From positions 1,054,001-1,118,000 of the forward strand of contig CP048716.1 in assembly GCA_022641835.1 (NCBI GenBank): DNA of 64,000 nt, read 5' to 3'. Position 1 is the stretch's first letter; each line of letters starts with the position of its first letter. The notes beneath the pieces are model-generated. The model was not told where the DNA came from, ran no database searches, and saw only the letters and a program-made list of their open reading frames with translations. Made by a program: the position numbers and the translations under genes. Below are positions 45,805-55,917 of the stretch, piece after piece. The stretch is from Petasospora fabianii. Lineage: Eukaryota; Ascomycota; Saccharomycetes; Phaffomycetales; Wickerhamomycetaceae.

Positions 45805-48800
45805 ATGAGGTGGTCGAGGAGCAGCAAGCGCAACAGCATTGCTGAGAAGGACAGACCAAAGATTTCTGAGCCTTCTAACTCCTCTTCCCACTCAATTTAT
45901 TATCAATCCCATGGATCCGCCTCTAACGCTTCCCTCAACAGCAGCATGACTGACAACAGTCACCACCATATTAGCATATCAGAGTCAAAGGCATCTCTCA
46001 ACTCGGCCGCTACTGCGGCACCGACCACTCAGAGTGAAAAGCTCACCGGTTCCACATCCATGGCTACTATATCTGATAAGAACCATAACAATGGTTCACA
46101 TTCTCACCTCCACCAGATAGACTCACATGCCACCACTGCCGTTGGCGAAGATCAGACTTCCACAATGACCCGCTCGTTGAACTCTTTCAACCTCAACAAT
46201 GGTTCAACTGCTACTAAAAACAGACCATTTACTTATGAAAATTACGATGCAAGTGTCATCAAGACCGGTTGGATCAACAAAGGCTCCAATATTACCAACT
46301 TCAACAACGCATCGTCTGATTCATGGAAGGTTTACAAGGCTGAGCTCAAGGGTCCGGTATTGTCACTTTACAAACTACCAGCTGACCTCAATATTAAGTC
46401 ATTTGACCCATCACTGGATGAGAATGGTAATCCGACAACCACAACAACGACTTCTGTGCGACGGAAGAGACTCTCGACGATGCCTTCAAAGTCGAATTTG
46501 AAGAGTGGTATTGGATCTCCAGTAACACAGACAGCAACGACGAACATTTCCAGCCAGAGTGAAAGCTCCAAAAACACCAGGGTTAAGATCAAACACCTTT
46601 CCGATGCATACCCACACCCAGAGCTTCAGTTAAACTCTTCCAATTCTATTGTGTCCGGGTCTCTTGAGTCGATTTGTCACACAGTGCTATTCAACATCCT
46701 TGATGACGACAAACTTTCATACAACTTGCTTCTCATCCTTCCACTATTTGGTGACATAAAGACTGGCCTCAAGTATTTCTATGAGTTTGCTGTGACATTC
46801 TCCAACCAGAGGGCCTCCAGATCATCTGGTAAGGTCTTGATCTCTGCCAACACTGACTATGCCATTACACAGAGGCTCGGACTGGTTGTTACAACGATCA
46901 TCGATTCCTTCCCGGGTATGCTTCTTGATGAGTCCATTTACGACCTCTTGCTCAAGTTGCTCTCTGGCATTGCTACCCATGATGAGCATCTTGCTAACCG
47001 CATCCGCACCTCTCTCACGAAAAAGGACGAGGCCATGAAGACACTCACCTCATTCCGCAGATCACCATATGATCCAAAGGGCTCTCAGACACTCATGAAT
47101 GTGGACATGTTCCTTGCCATAGACTCTAGAGAGTTGGCCCAACAGATCAACCTCATTGACTTGAGATTCAACCGCTCTTGGAACCCAAAGAGTGATCCAT
47201 CATTGTTGTACGAGATTGATGGTATGTCATCCCCAAGACTCAACCCATTGATCTTCAACTCCACATCAAACATCCACTACTTGGGAAGACTTATCGTCAA
47301 CCATCTGTTTGGTGGTGCTCAGGACGAACAAAGGAGAGCTCTTGTGCTTGAGAAATGGATTGATATCGGTTGCATTTTTGACAAGATTGGTGATATGGTC
47401 AGTTGGCTCGCGATTGCTACTGTCATCTGCTCCATCCCAGTTTTGAGACTCAAAAAGACTTGGTCTCATGTCACTGAGAGGTCACTCAAAATCATCTCTT
47501 CGGAGTGGGCTCCTGTTGTCTTCGAGCTCGATAGAAGAAACATGATTTCAGAAGCCAGTCACAGATCTTCATACCATGTCATTGCTCCTCAGGGTCTTGG
47601 TGTCACTTACCCCAAGGAAGACGTTGTTCCATACTTTGGTGATTTGACTGTCAAGTTTGTTGACAACTCCACTTTGAAACAGTGCGAGAAGAGAGTTCAG
47701 AGAGTTAAAATTTCCTTCAGCAGATGGGATGAGTATTTGGACAAGCTTGAACAGAATGATGATTTGTCTAAACAGAATGATAAGAGAGAAAACACCGGGT
47801 TGCAGAAGGAACTTTACAACCTGTTGTCTAATCATGTTTCATTACCACCGTTGTCCCTAGAGTCAGTCATGGAGCTCAGCTTGTCCGTGGAAGATGATGC
47901 CGTTTCCAACTACCATAAGCTCCACGAGTCTAGAACTCCATTGCTCACTGGATCTTACTTACCAACTCTGTTCTCTGAGATTGTTCCATCTTACAAATTG
48001 TTCAACCAGAATGTTTTGATTGGTGCGGGTGGCTTTGTCACTAAAGCCACTGCGGGTCAAAATGTCGAACCTCAGTTCCAGAAGGTGACTGGTGTTGAAG
48101 AGGTTGACATGAAGAGCTTTGCCTTGAACTCCAAGCTCCCATCTTCAAAGCAAAATGCTTTCCTCAAGTCCGTGAGAGATATTTTCAACATCGGTTCCGA
48201 CGTGTTCCATATTGATAACGATCTCATCTTCAAGTCTCTTGGTGATGACTTCAAACACTCCAGACCAGCTTCCGTTGTTCTCGAGACTCCATCTTCTAAG
48301 AGGCTCTCGCAGATCTCGAACCACAGACTCAGTCAGCTTCCACAGTCCAACAGAGCATCTTCCCACTTGGATCCTGGCCTTGGTGATAGAGACGACGATG
48401 TCTTTGCTATGCTAGACAGCTCTAACTTGCTCAACTCTTTGACCAAACCACTTAATGTCGTCTTGAAGGCTGGTACTTTTGATAAGATGATTGATGTGTT
48501 GGCCTTGACTTCCAACATCTTCTCGAAGAAAATTGACAAAAGGGACATTGATACCTACTTGGAGAAGTCGAATCTTTTGGACAATCAGTTCTTGAAACTC
48601 AAGATGAACAATGGTGTGTACACCTCTACTTTCTTCGCTACTTACAGAAGCTTTGCTTCCACAAGTCAGTTGCTGGAGGCTCTCCTGAAGAGATTTAATG
48701 GAGCCAGATCTGCTGCAATGTCAATCCAGAAGTTCAATGCTGATTCACAAGGTGATCTGCCAGACTGGGATCAAAACATTTCCATTGATGACGCTGATTT

Positions 48801-51303
48801 AAACTGGAAATTTGTTGGTAACATTCAAATCGGTGTGCTGGAGGCAGTGTCCATCTTGGTCAGTGAGCACTATGCTGACTTTACAGATGATTTGAAGAAC
48901 AAGAATTTATTCGTTCAACTCTTGAGAGCCATTGATAATGAAATTGTGGTCGTCTGGAAGGAGATTTTGCAGAGATTTGAGTCTGCAACTGAGTTGAACA
49001 CTGAGCTCAATGATATCTTCTTTGTTCTTCAGAACTTGTACAAGAAGATCAGAAAATCATACATCAAGAAGTGCTACAGGCCATTAGATGGATTCCCAAG
49101 ATCACCTGTCAAAACCCCACATTTATTCAACGCTACGCTCAATGACCTGAAGCTTCCGAAGGACTTTAGAGAGGCTGAGGCATTTGTCAACAGACTCGAC
49201 ACCTTCATCAACAGTTATTTCAACGATGTCACAATCAGTGATTGGATCATGGTATTCCAGTTGCTTGAGATTCATGCTGGTAAGTCATTGATCAGTCTAT
49301 TCAGATACAATTGGCCGAATACCAAGGATGAGGGCAAACTTGAGGTGCTGAATGTGTTTTCATGGTTGAGGAACCTCTACGGTGACAACACCCAGGACAT
49401 GGTGATTTCCAAGTTCCCACCACCGGTTAAGGCCCTCTTCGAGCTCCATGATAACCTTGAGAAGTTCTTCAAGGTACACATCGCAGACCCAGACACACCA
49501 AGAAAGGACCGTAATGCCAAGATGGTGTCTGTTCTTCAAATTTTGACCATCACCAGATTAAGAATGAGCGGCGCTGACCTCTTCCACAACACCTCGAAGT
49601 TTGACGCTGCTGACAACGTTTCTCCACATGTTCCATCCTTCATTGAAACTGCCATCATCCAGGCCATTGTTTCCCCAGAGTCTCGCGCTTACGATGCTTC
49701 TTGGGTCTTCTCATCATCTGCCGCGGTATGGGGTGAAGTGACTGATTTGCTTCCAAATTTGGATGTTGATGATTTAACTGAGGAGCTGAGAGGTCCTCTG
49801 ACGCCTTGCTGTGGTTGGTTTACAGAGAGATTAATGGAGATTGCCAACTTTGTTCCGAACATGTCCATTGAGAACTCCAAGCTCATCAACTTTGACAAAC
49901 GCCGTTTCACATACAACTGTGTCAGTAACATTGCTGACATGCATTTACAGGAGCCAGACCCATCCCAGACTGATGTCCTCAACAGAGAGTTTGGTTTTTT
50001 GTTCCAATTTGCTGATTACCCAGAACTGGACTTTAAAAAGATCAAGGATGTTGCTTCCGTTGAGTCCAAAGAGCTCCGTACCATTAGTAAGACTCCATTG
50101 TTCCATTCGTTGATTGAGAGAGAGCAGGAGAAGGTCAAGAGGGACATCAAAAAGAGAGAGGTGTTGGAGAACCAGGAGAGAGACCTTAAGAGATCTCAGT
50201 TGATGTCCCAGGCTCGGGCCTCGTTGAACCTGTCCCGTGACATGCATAGCCCTGCCCCAAACGATACGCAAATAGAACAGCGTAAGGGTGGTCGTACTGG
50301 ATCTTCCCCGTCTAAAGCAAGCAGCGGTGGTATGAAGAGGCTTGGTGGTTTGTTTAAGTCTGTTCGTCCTTTCTCGATTAATGTTGGGAGCGGCTGGTCT
50401 GGTCCAGATAGAGTCGTCCATCCAAGTGAGTTGCCAGATGTTGACCAGATTGATTTGGCAGGAAAGCATTCAAAGCCATACCAACAGATCAAGCTCTTCC
50501 GTACCAAACCTTTGTTTGTTCACTCCAACATTGAGGGTTTCTTCAAGCTTGTTGGTGAGAATGGTGGCGATGAGTACTGCTTCCAGGCCCAATCCAATGC
50601 AGAGGCACAGAAATGGATCGCTGCTTTGAACATGTCCAAGAGATACACATACTTGTCCAAGGACTCCCAGGGCTTGACATCTTCCAAGGTGTTTGGTGTT
50701 CCAATTGCAGATGTTTGTGAGCGAGAAGGTACCTTAATGCCTAGCATTGTTGAGAGATTGCTTGAAGAGATTGAACTCAGGGGTCTCGACGAAACTGGTC
50801 TTTACAGAGTTCCAGGTTCTGTTGGAAGCATTAACCTGTTGAAGCAGGCCTTCGATGAGGGAGGAGACTTCACGCTTGAGGACGATCGTTGGTTCGAGAT
50901 CAACACTCTTGCCGGTTGCTTTAAGTCCTATCTCAGGGAGTTACCAGAGAGTTTATTGACCAACGAGCTTCAACCTGAGTTTGTACAGGCCGCAAAGGAA
51001 GGCGATCTGACTGAAAACTTGAGAACTTTGGTGACCCAACTGCCGGTGAATAACTACCATCTTCTAAAAAGATTGTTCGAGCACCTAAACAAGGTAATAC
51101 AGCACACTGACAATAACAGAATGGACGCTGTAAACTTGGCAATTGTCTTCTCGATGAGTTTCATCAACAATGACAACATTGGCGCATCAATGGGATCTGA
51201 CTTGGGTGCTCTACAAACTATTATTCAGCACCTGATTAAGGATCCTTTGTCGGTGTTCGGCGACCTGGGCTTCAGCGACGTTGGAAGCGTCTATGCTAAC
51301 TGA
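45805..51303 (+). CDS. BEM2: Rho GTPase-activating protein with RasGEF-like and PH domains (Bem2)
   Basis: An 1832-residue protein (2167 in S. cerevisiae). It stimulates GTP hydrolysis by Rho1 and Cdc42, controlling bud-site polarity, cell wall signalling and morphogenesis. A Ser/His/Asn-rich N-terminus precedes a PH-like stretch (TGWINKGSNITNF..WKVYKAELKG, about 153-195). A degenerate RasGEF module includes GVYTSTFFATYRSFASTSQL (about 936) and DWIMVFQLLEIHAGKSLISL (about 1145). A second PH domain lies at about 1555-1615 (SNIEGFFKLV...AEAQKWIAAL). The RhoGAP domain fills about 1630-1825, with the arginine finger Arg1668 in GLYRVPGS, and CFKSYLRELPESLLT and NLAIVFSMSF. The RasGEF part probably lacks exchange activity, as in the family. 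Moderate codon bias is seen in the C-terminal two thirds. Confidence 0.92.
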   Translation: MRWSRSSKRNSIAEKDRPKISEPSNSSSHSIYYQSHGSASNASLNSSMTDNSHHHISISESKASLNSAATAAPTTQSEKLTGSTSMATISDKNHNNGSHSHLHQIDSHATTAVGEDQTSTMTRSLNSFNLNNGSTATKNRPFTYENYDASVIKTGWINKGSNITNFNNASSDSWKVYKAELKGPVLSLYKLPADLNIKSFDPSLDENGNPTTTTTTSVRRKRLSTMPSKSNLKSGIGSPVTQTATTNISSQSESSKNTRVKIKHLSDAYPHPELQLNSSNSIVSGSLESICHTVLFNILDDDKLSYNLLLILPLFGDIKTGLKYFYEFAVTFSNQRASRSSGKVLISANTDYAITQRLGLVVTTIIDSFPGMLLDESIYDLLLKLLSGIATHDEHLANRIRTSLTKKDEAMKTLTSFRRSPYDPKGSQTLMNVDMFLAIDSRELAQQINLIDLRFNRSWNPKSDPSLLYEIDGMSSPRLNPLIFNSTSNIHYLGRLIVNHLFGGAQDEQRRALVLEKWIDIGCIFDKIGDMVSWLAIATVICSIPVLRLKKTWSHVTERSLKIISSEWAPVVFELDRRNMISEASHRSSYHVIAPQGLGVTYPKEDVVPYFGDLTVKFVDNSTLKQCEKRVQRVKISFSRWDEYLDKLEQNDDLSKQNDKRENTGLQKELYNLLSNHVSLPPLSLESVMELSLSVEDDAVSNYHKLHESRTPLLTGSYLPTLFSEIVPSYKLFNQNVLIGAGGFVTKATAGQNVEPQFQKVTGVEEVDMKSFALNSKLPSSKQNAFLKSVRDIFNIGSDVFHIDNDLIFKSLGDDFKHSRPASVVLETPSSKRLSQISNHRLSQLPQSNRASSHLDPGLGDRDDDVFAMLDSSNLLNSLTKPLNVVLKAGTFDKMIDVLALTSNIFSKKIDKRDIDTYLEKSNLLDNQFLKLKMNNGVYTSTFFATYRSFASTSQLLEALLKRFNGARSAAMSIQKFNADSQGDLPDWDQNISIDDADLNWKFVGNIQIGVLEAVSILVSEHYADFTDDLKNKNLFVQLLRAIDNEIVVVWKEILQRFESATELNTELNDIFFVLQNLYKKIRKSYIKKCYRPLDGFPRSPVKTPHLFNATLNDLKLPKDFREAEAFVNRLDTFINSYFNDVTISDWIMVFQLLEIHAGKSLISLFRYNWPNTKDEGKLEVLNVFSWLRNLYGDNTQDMVISKFPPPVKALFELHDNLEKFFKVHIADPDTPRKDRNAKMVSVLQILTITRLRMSGADLFHNTSKFDAADNVSPHVPSFIETAIIQAIVSPESRAYDASWVFSSSAAVWGEVTDLLPNLDVDDLTEELRGPLTPCCGWFTERLMEIANFVPNMSIENSKLINFDKRRFTYNCVSNIADMHLQEPDPSQTDVLNREFGFLFQFADYPELDFKKIKDVASVESKELRTISKTPLFHSLIEREQEKVKRDIKKREVLENQERDLKRSQLMSQARASLNLSRDMHSPAPNDTQIEQRKGGRTGSSPSKASSGGMKRLGGLFKSVRPFSINVGSGWSGPDRVVHPSELPDVDQIDLAGKHSKPYQQIKLFRTKPLFVHSNIEGFFKLVGENGGDEYCFQAQSNAEAQKWIAALNMSKRYTYLSKDSQGLTSSKVFGVPIADVCEREGTLMPSIVERLLEEIELRGLDETGLYRVPGSVGSINLLKQAFDEGGDFTLEDDRWFEINTLAGCFKSYLRELPESLLTNELQPEFVQAAKEGDLTENLRTLVTQLPVNNYHLLKRLFEHLNKVIQHTDNNRMDAVNLAIVFSMSFINNDNIGASMGSDLGALQTIIQHLIKDPLSVFGDLGFSDVGSVYAN

Positions 51304-51681
51304 CTGACGTTATAATGATGTTGCTCTCTTGAATTTTCCTTTATGAAGTTGTTAAGTTTCCGCATTGTTACCGAACGATTACTGCTTCTTATTCTTGACT
51401 TGATGGTGCCCCACAAGTCACACCGTCCCTCGGTATCCATTTTAATAATCATCCCTTTTATTTAAGATCTACGAATGTCTATCACGTGTTTATAAAGTAT
51501 AAACTTGTAAGAAAGGGTAAGAGAGCATGAGAATGGCTAGCTATACGATCGTTGTGCGGTATATCCGTTTCAATAGTACTAAGAGCCAGCTATGGTCAAC
51601 ATCGCCCGCCAAGTTGATCTATATATTTGTTACAGGATCGGCCTTCGTCTCATTACAAACAAAAAGTCTATCAAGTTAGAT
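51304..51681. terminator. Convergent 3' spacer between BEM2 and YOR1
   Basis: A 378-bp spacer that should hold both polyadenylation regions. Oddly for a spacer flanked only by gene ends, it contains TCACGTG at 51482-51488 immediately followed by TATAAA at 51491-51496. Confidence 0.4.
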
Positions 51682-54600
51682 TTATAAATCATGCACGAAG
51701 TCCTCTCTTGTGATATCAGAACGGTCACACATCTGGCGGAAGATACCATCATTCTCGTACAGCGTCATTGGTGTACCGAACTCTTCAATCTCACCAGCCT
51801 CCAAAACCAGAATCTTATCGTAGTCCAGAATAGTCTTCAGTCTGTGAGCAATACACAAGATGGTACATTCGCTGAACTCCGACTTGATGGTGCTCTGGAT
51901 CTTGGCGTCGGTCTCATAGTCAACACTCGAAGTAGCCTCGTCAAGAATCAAGATTCGACTGTTACGAACAAGAGCTCTTGCAAGAGCCAACAACTGTCTT
52001 TCACCAAGAGAGAAGTTTGATCCGTCGTCTTCTACGGCTTGGTCAAGGTGGAATTTGTGGAAGTTCTTGTCCTCCTTTCCCTGAGCCTTGATGGTGGCTA
52101 GAACGCTTGAGTCAATTAGACCAGCTCTTCTGAGTGAGTCCCAAAGATGCTGGTCATCACTTTCACCAAATGGATCCAAATTACGTCTGATAGTACCCTG
52201 GAACAGGACTGGATCTTGTGGAATGATAGACAACTTGGATCTCAGCTCGAACAATCCCATCTTGGAGATGTCAAGACCATCAATAAGGATACGACCTTCT
52301 GCAAGCTCACTCAGTCTGTAAAGAGCAGTCATGATAGAGGACTTACCAGCACCGGTACGACCACAGATACCGATCTTCTCACCACCAGCGACAGCAAGGG
52401 TCAAGTTTCTGAGAACAAGTGGAAGTCCATCCCTATATCTTAATGACACACCTTCAAACTCAATGGAACCAGACTCTGGCCAAGATGGAGATGGCTTGGT
52501 CTCATTGATTCTATATGGCTTCTCCTGAACAAGATCATTAGCGTACTGACATAATCTCTCGACGGAATTCATCTCGTTTTCAACAGTGGTATAAGCTCTC
52601 ATAATCAAAGACATTAAACCACCAATCTGCATCACATAAGTCACCACAAGACCAGCAGAAGCAGCAGAGATACTGAACTGTCTAGTAACAGCGAGCATGG
52701 CGACAACGAATAAGAGACACACAGCTACCATGTCCATATGGATGGAGATCCATCTTTGGTTAGCAATGACGACAAAGTATGCCTCATTCATACGATCAAC
52801 GCTGACATTGTTCTTCTTCAGGAATCTGCTGGTGGCGCGGTAAGCCTTGAGTGTTGACATACCGTTGAGGACCTCGTTGAAGTTGTTATAGACGAAGGAA
52901 CGCTGAACAGCCTCGAGACGCTTGACTTCACGAGAGGATGACTGGTAATAACTGGTGACACATGAAAAGACGACGAGAAGCGGTGGAATGACAAGAGCAA
53001 ACCATGGAAGATAAATGATACAGAGGATGATAACACCAATAACGAAGGCTGTTGGATGCAAAAAGAGTCTGAGTTGTTCTCCAAGTTCGTTATCAAGGAC
53101 ATCGGTATCCTTGGTGAATCTGTTGAGGATACGACCCATTGGTGTAACATCAAGGTATGCCATTGGCGCATGAAGGATGCGTCTCATGGCCTTAAGATTA
53201 AGTTCACGGGCAGAAGTGGTTGAGATGTAGCCCAAGAGAACAAAGCAACTGGCAATGAAGCAGATGTTGAGAACAACAAACATCACGTAGAAACCGATGT
53301 AGAAACCATCTGAACGGTTCTTCCACTTGTAGGTGATCCAGAATGACAACCAAACATTGATGAAGATAGTAGTGAAGACATCCAAAATCAGGAGCAAGAT
53401 AGCAATTGGGGCAGCAAACTTCCCGAGGATACCACCACCTTCACGAAGATACTCAGTGTACACTTTACTTGAGATCTTGTTCTTGGCTCTCTCCTCCTCA
53501 TTGACGAGGACACCGGCTGCGGCATCATTGTTATTCTTCTTTGGTTGGATTACTGCAAGAGACTGTGACTTCTGCAAAGCAATAATTTCTTGCTCCTCTT
53601 CATCAATATCCCCATCCTCTTCTTCATCCTCCTCAGAAGACTTCTTGGAAAATTCCATCAACTTGATGAACCCTTCATTTGAGGTGAGCAACTCCTCAAC
53701 GGTACCAATGTGAAGTGTACCATCACCATTCAAAAAGACGACTCTGTCAGCCTTGTCAACGAGTGACAATTGATGAGTAGCTAAGACTCTAGTTTTTCCT
53801 TTCATGTATTCACCGAAACAGTCATCAATAATGTGTTTACCAACTCTTGCATCAACAGCACTGAGGACATCATCAAAGAGCACAATGCTTTTATCGGCAT
53901 AGACAGCTCTAGCCAAGTTGATTCTTGCCTTTTGACCACCAGACAAGGTGATACCACGCTCACCAATCTCTGTGAGGTCACCACCTGCGAACAACTTTAA
54001 GTCATCTCTGAGAGCACAGGCATCAATAACACGCTCGTAGCGCTCTTCTTCGTATGGGAGACCAAATGTGATGTTTTCACGAACAGTAGTGTTCTGGACC
54101 CATGGGGCACCACAGAGGAGAACATCTTCAGCTGCGGTTAACGTTCCTCCTGTTTGCTTCATGAAACCGGCAAGAGCAATGAGGAGAGAGGATTTACCGG
54201 AACCGATGGCACCGGTGACAATGACGAATTCGCCCTTCTTAACGTCAAGGTTGATGTTGTGGAAACCTTCAAAGACGGATTTGGTATATGATTCATGACC
54301 TTCCTCCTCAGTGGATGATGCAGTGTTCTTCAACTCGGAATCTGAATGGGTATCTTTGGTAGAAGTTGCTGGAGTGGCAATATCAGAATCCTTTTTCTCA
54401 GTGGCAGTATCAGCCTTGGGCTTGTCGGCACCTTCATCCTCTTCATCATCAAATGTTTCCCAGATAAAAGTGGCGTTCTTGACACTCAGTGCAACATCTT
54501 CAGGAAGCTTTTCAACATTAGCATCCTGAGAATCTTGATCATTGCCCTGTGGTGCCTCTGGATCTTCGAGATCAACACCGGACTGAAGGAACTCTCTGAC

Positions 54601-55917
54601 TCTGTTAAGACCAATCATGGCATCTGTACCAGTAGCCAAAGCCATTGGAAGCATCATAGTTTGTTGAGCCAGAGAACCAAAGAGCGAGATAGATGGGAAA
54701 ATGTTTGCTGGGTTTCTGTTGGAGCTAATACCGTAAAGGACGAGGAATGCAATCATAGAAGTGAACGATGGTAGCGAAACGGAGAAGGCCAAGAGGAAGT
54801 TTCTGATACTTTGCATCTTAAGAATGACTCCAACTTCACTGTTTCTCTGTTCAACAACGGAGCTCTCGTAAGCATCCTCCCAGGAGTAATACTTGATCAT
54901 TTTCATACTCTGTAAGATTTCACGCATGAGTGAGATACGTTTATCTGTGAATTTGTTGGCACCACGTCTCATTTTCAAGAGAGCCTTTGCGGAACCACCA
55001 ATAACGAGGATAGAGATGATGAAGACAGCGATACCAGCGAGGGAAGCGACACCGATATTAACGATGAGCAATGCAATGGCAATGATGACTGGGATTGGGA
55101 AAGTCCAACCGAATGGTTGAAGACCAATGGCTAGATCGATACGGGCCAAGTCTGTGGACATTAATGATGTGATACGTCCAGAAGTGAATTTGTGACGAGT
55201 CTCAGCGTCAGCACGGAAGGACTTCTTGAGGAGTGCTGTGGTTAGGATACCTTTACAATGGGCACCTGTAGTGATGGATAGATGAAGGAATTGGTTGATG
55301 AAGATACCTGAGAATGCGAGGAGTAATGTACATCCGAATGCGTATCCGACACCATCATTGACAGCGATATCTGCGTTAAGAGTCTTTCTGCTAACGAATT
55401 TGATGAGTTCCTTGGATAATAGTGGGTTACAAACACCGCAAACGTCTGCAAACACTTTGAACATGATAGCGGTAGAGTATTCCCATTTGAAAGTGAGAAA
55501 GAGGGCCTTAATGATGGCAAATTTTGGGTATTCACGTCTCTCTAGGTCTTCAGGGGTGAGAGATGGGTCTTTCTTCAATGCAGCAGCACGATCTTTCTCA
55601 ACTATCTTTGTAAGGTATCGATCGAACTTTTCATATGTGTGATCGATTGTCATATCTGGGGTGAGCTTGAAGAGATCTTGAGGCGTAAGGGTACGCTTGT
55701 AACCGACGTTCATAATTGGGTTTAGCCACCAGAAGAACACCTTAGAGATTGGATTAGCCTTCTTAAAAGGATAGAATTTTCTTTCCTCATCAGTGGGGAT
55801 GGGCGGCACTTTCTTAGAGAGTAGCGGGGTGAGTAGACGGCGCTCTAGCACAAGCTGGCCCGACTCGGCATCCTTAAGAGGCGCCTCAGTGGACGTAACT
55901 ATGCCGTCCTTGGCCAT
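51682..55917 (-). CDS. YOR1: ABCC-type multidrug ABC transporter of the plasma membrane (Yor1-like)
   Basis: A 1411-residue full transporter (1477 in S. cerevisiae Yor1) that exports organic anions such as oligomycin. There is no N-terminal TMD0, as in Yor1. The first membrane domain begins after KANPISKVFFWWLNPIMNVG. NBD1 has Walker A GAIGSGKSS (about 568), signature LSGGQKARINLARAV and LFDDVLSAVD, with Asp in place of the catalytic Glu, the usual ABCC asymmetry. An acidic linker (KKSSEEDEEEDGDIDEEEQE) joins to the second membrane domain. NBD2 has GRTGAGKSS (about 1184), signature NFSLGERQLLALARAL and LILDEATSSVD with the catalytic Glu, so one ATP site is canonical and one degenerate. The phospho-region between domains has many S/T. 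YOR1 and ERV29 are close in S. cerevisiae too. Confidence 0.93.
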   Translation of the reverse strand: MAKDGIVTSTEAPLKDAESGQLVLERRLLTPLLSKKVPPIPTDEERKFYPFKKANPISKVFFWWLNPIMNVGYKRTLTPQDLFKLTPDMTIDHTYEKFDRYLTKIVEKDRAAALKKDPSLTPEDLERREYPKFAIIKALFLTFKWEYSTAIMFKVFADVCGVCNPLLSKELIKFVSRKTLNADIAVNDGVGYAFGCTLLLAFSGIFINQFLHLSITTGAHCKGILTTALLKKSFRADAETRHKFTSGRITSLMSTDLARIDLAIGLQPFGWTFPIPVIIAIALLIVNIGVASLAGIAVFIISILVIGGSAKALLKMRRGANKFTDKRISLMREILQSMKMIKYYSWEDAYESSVVEQRNSEVGVILKMQSIRNFLLAFSVSLPSFTSMIAFLVLYGISSNRNPANIFPSISLFGSLAQQTMMLPMALATGTDAMIGLNRVREFLQSGVDLEDPEAPQGNDQDSQDANVEKLPEDVALSVKNATFIWETFDDEEDEGADKPKADTATEKKDSDIATPATSTKDTHSDSELKNTASSTEEEGHESYTKSVFEGFHNINLDVKKGEFVIVTGAIGSGKSSLLIALAGFMKQTGGTLTAAEDVLLCGAPWVQNTTVRENITFGLPYEEERYERVIDACALRDDLKLFAGGDLTEIGERGITLSGGQKARINLARAVYADKSIVLFDDVLSAVDARVGKHIIDDCFGEYMKGKTRVLATHQLSLVDKADRVVFLNGDGTLHIGTVEELLTSNEGFIKLMEFSKKSSEEDEEEDGDIDEEEQEIIALQKSQSLAVIQPKKNNNDAAAGVLVNEEERAKNKISSKVYTEYLREGGGILGKFAAPIAILLLILDVFTTIFINVWLSFWITYKWKNRSDGFYIGFYVMFVVLNICFIASCFVLLGYISTTSARELNLKAMRRILHAPMAYLDVTPMGRILNRFTKDTDVLDNELGEQLRLFLHPTAFVIGVIILCIIYLPWFALVIPPLLVVFSCVTSYYQSSSREVKRLEAVQRSFVYNNFNEVLNGMSTLKAYRATSRFLKKNNVSVDRMNEAYFVVIANQRWISIHMDMVAVCLLFVVAMLAVTRQFSISAASAGLVVTYVMQIGGLMSLIMRAYTTVENEMNSVERLCQYANDLVQEKPYRINETKPSPSWPESGSIEFEGVSLRYRDGLPLVLRNLTLAVAGGEKIGICGRTGAGKSSIMTALYRLSELAEGRILIDGLDISKMGLFELRSKLSIIPQDPVLFQGTIRRNLDPFGESDDQHLWDSLRRAGLIDSSVLATIKAQGKEDKNFHKFHLDQAVEDDGSNFSLGERQLLALARALVRNSRILILDEATSSVDYETDAKIQSTIKSEFSECTILCIAHRLKTILDYDKILVLEAGEIEEFGTPMTLYENDGIFRQMCDRSDITREDFVHDL

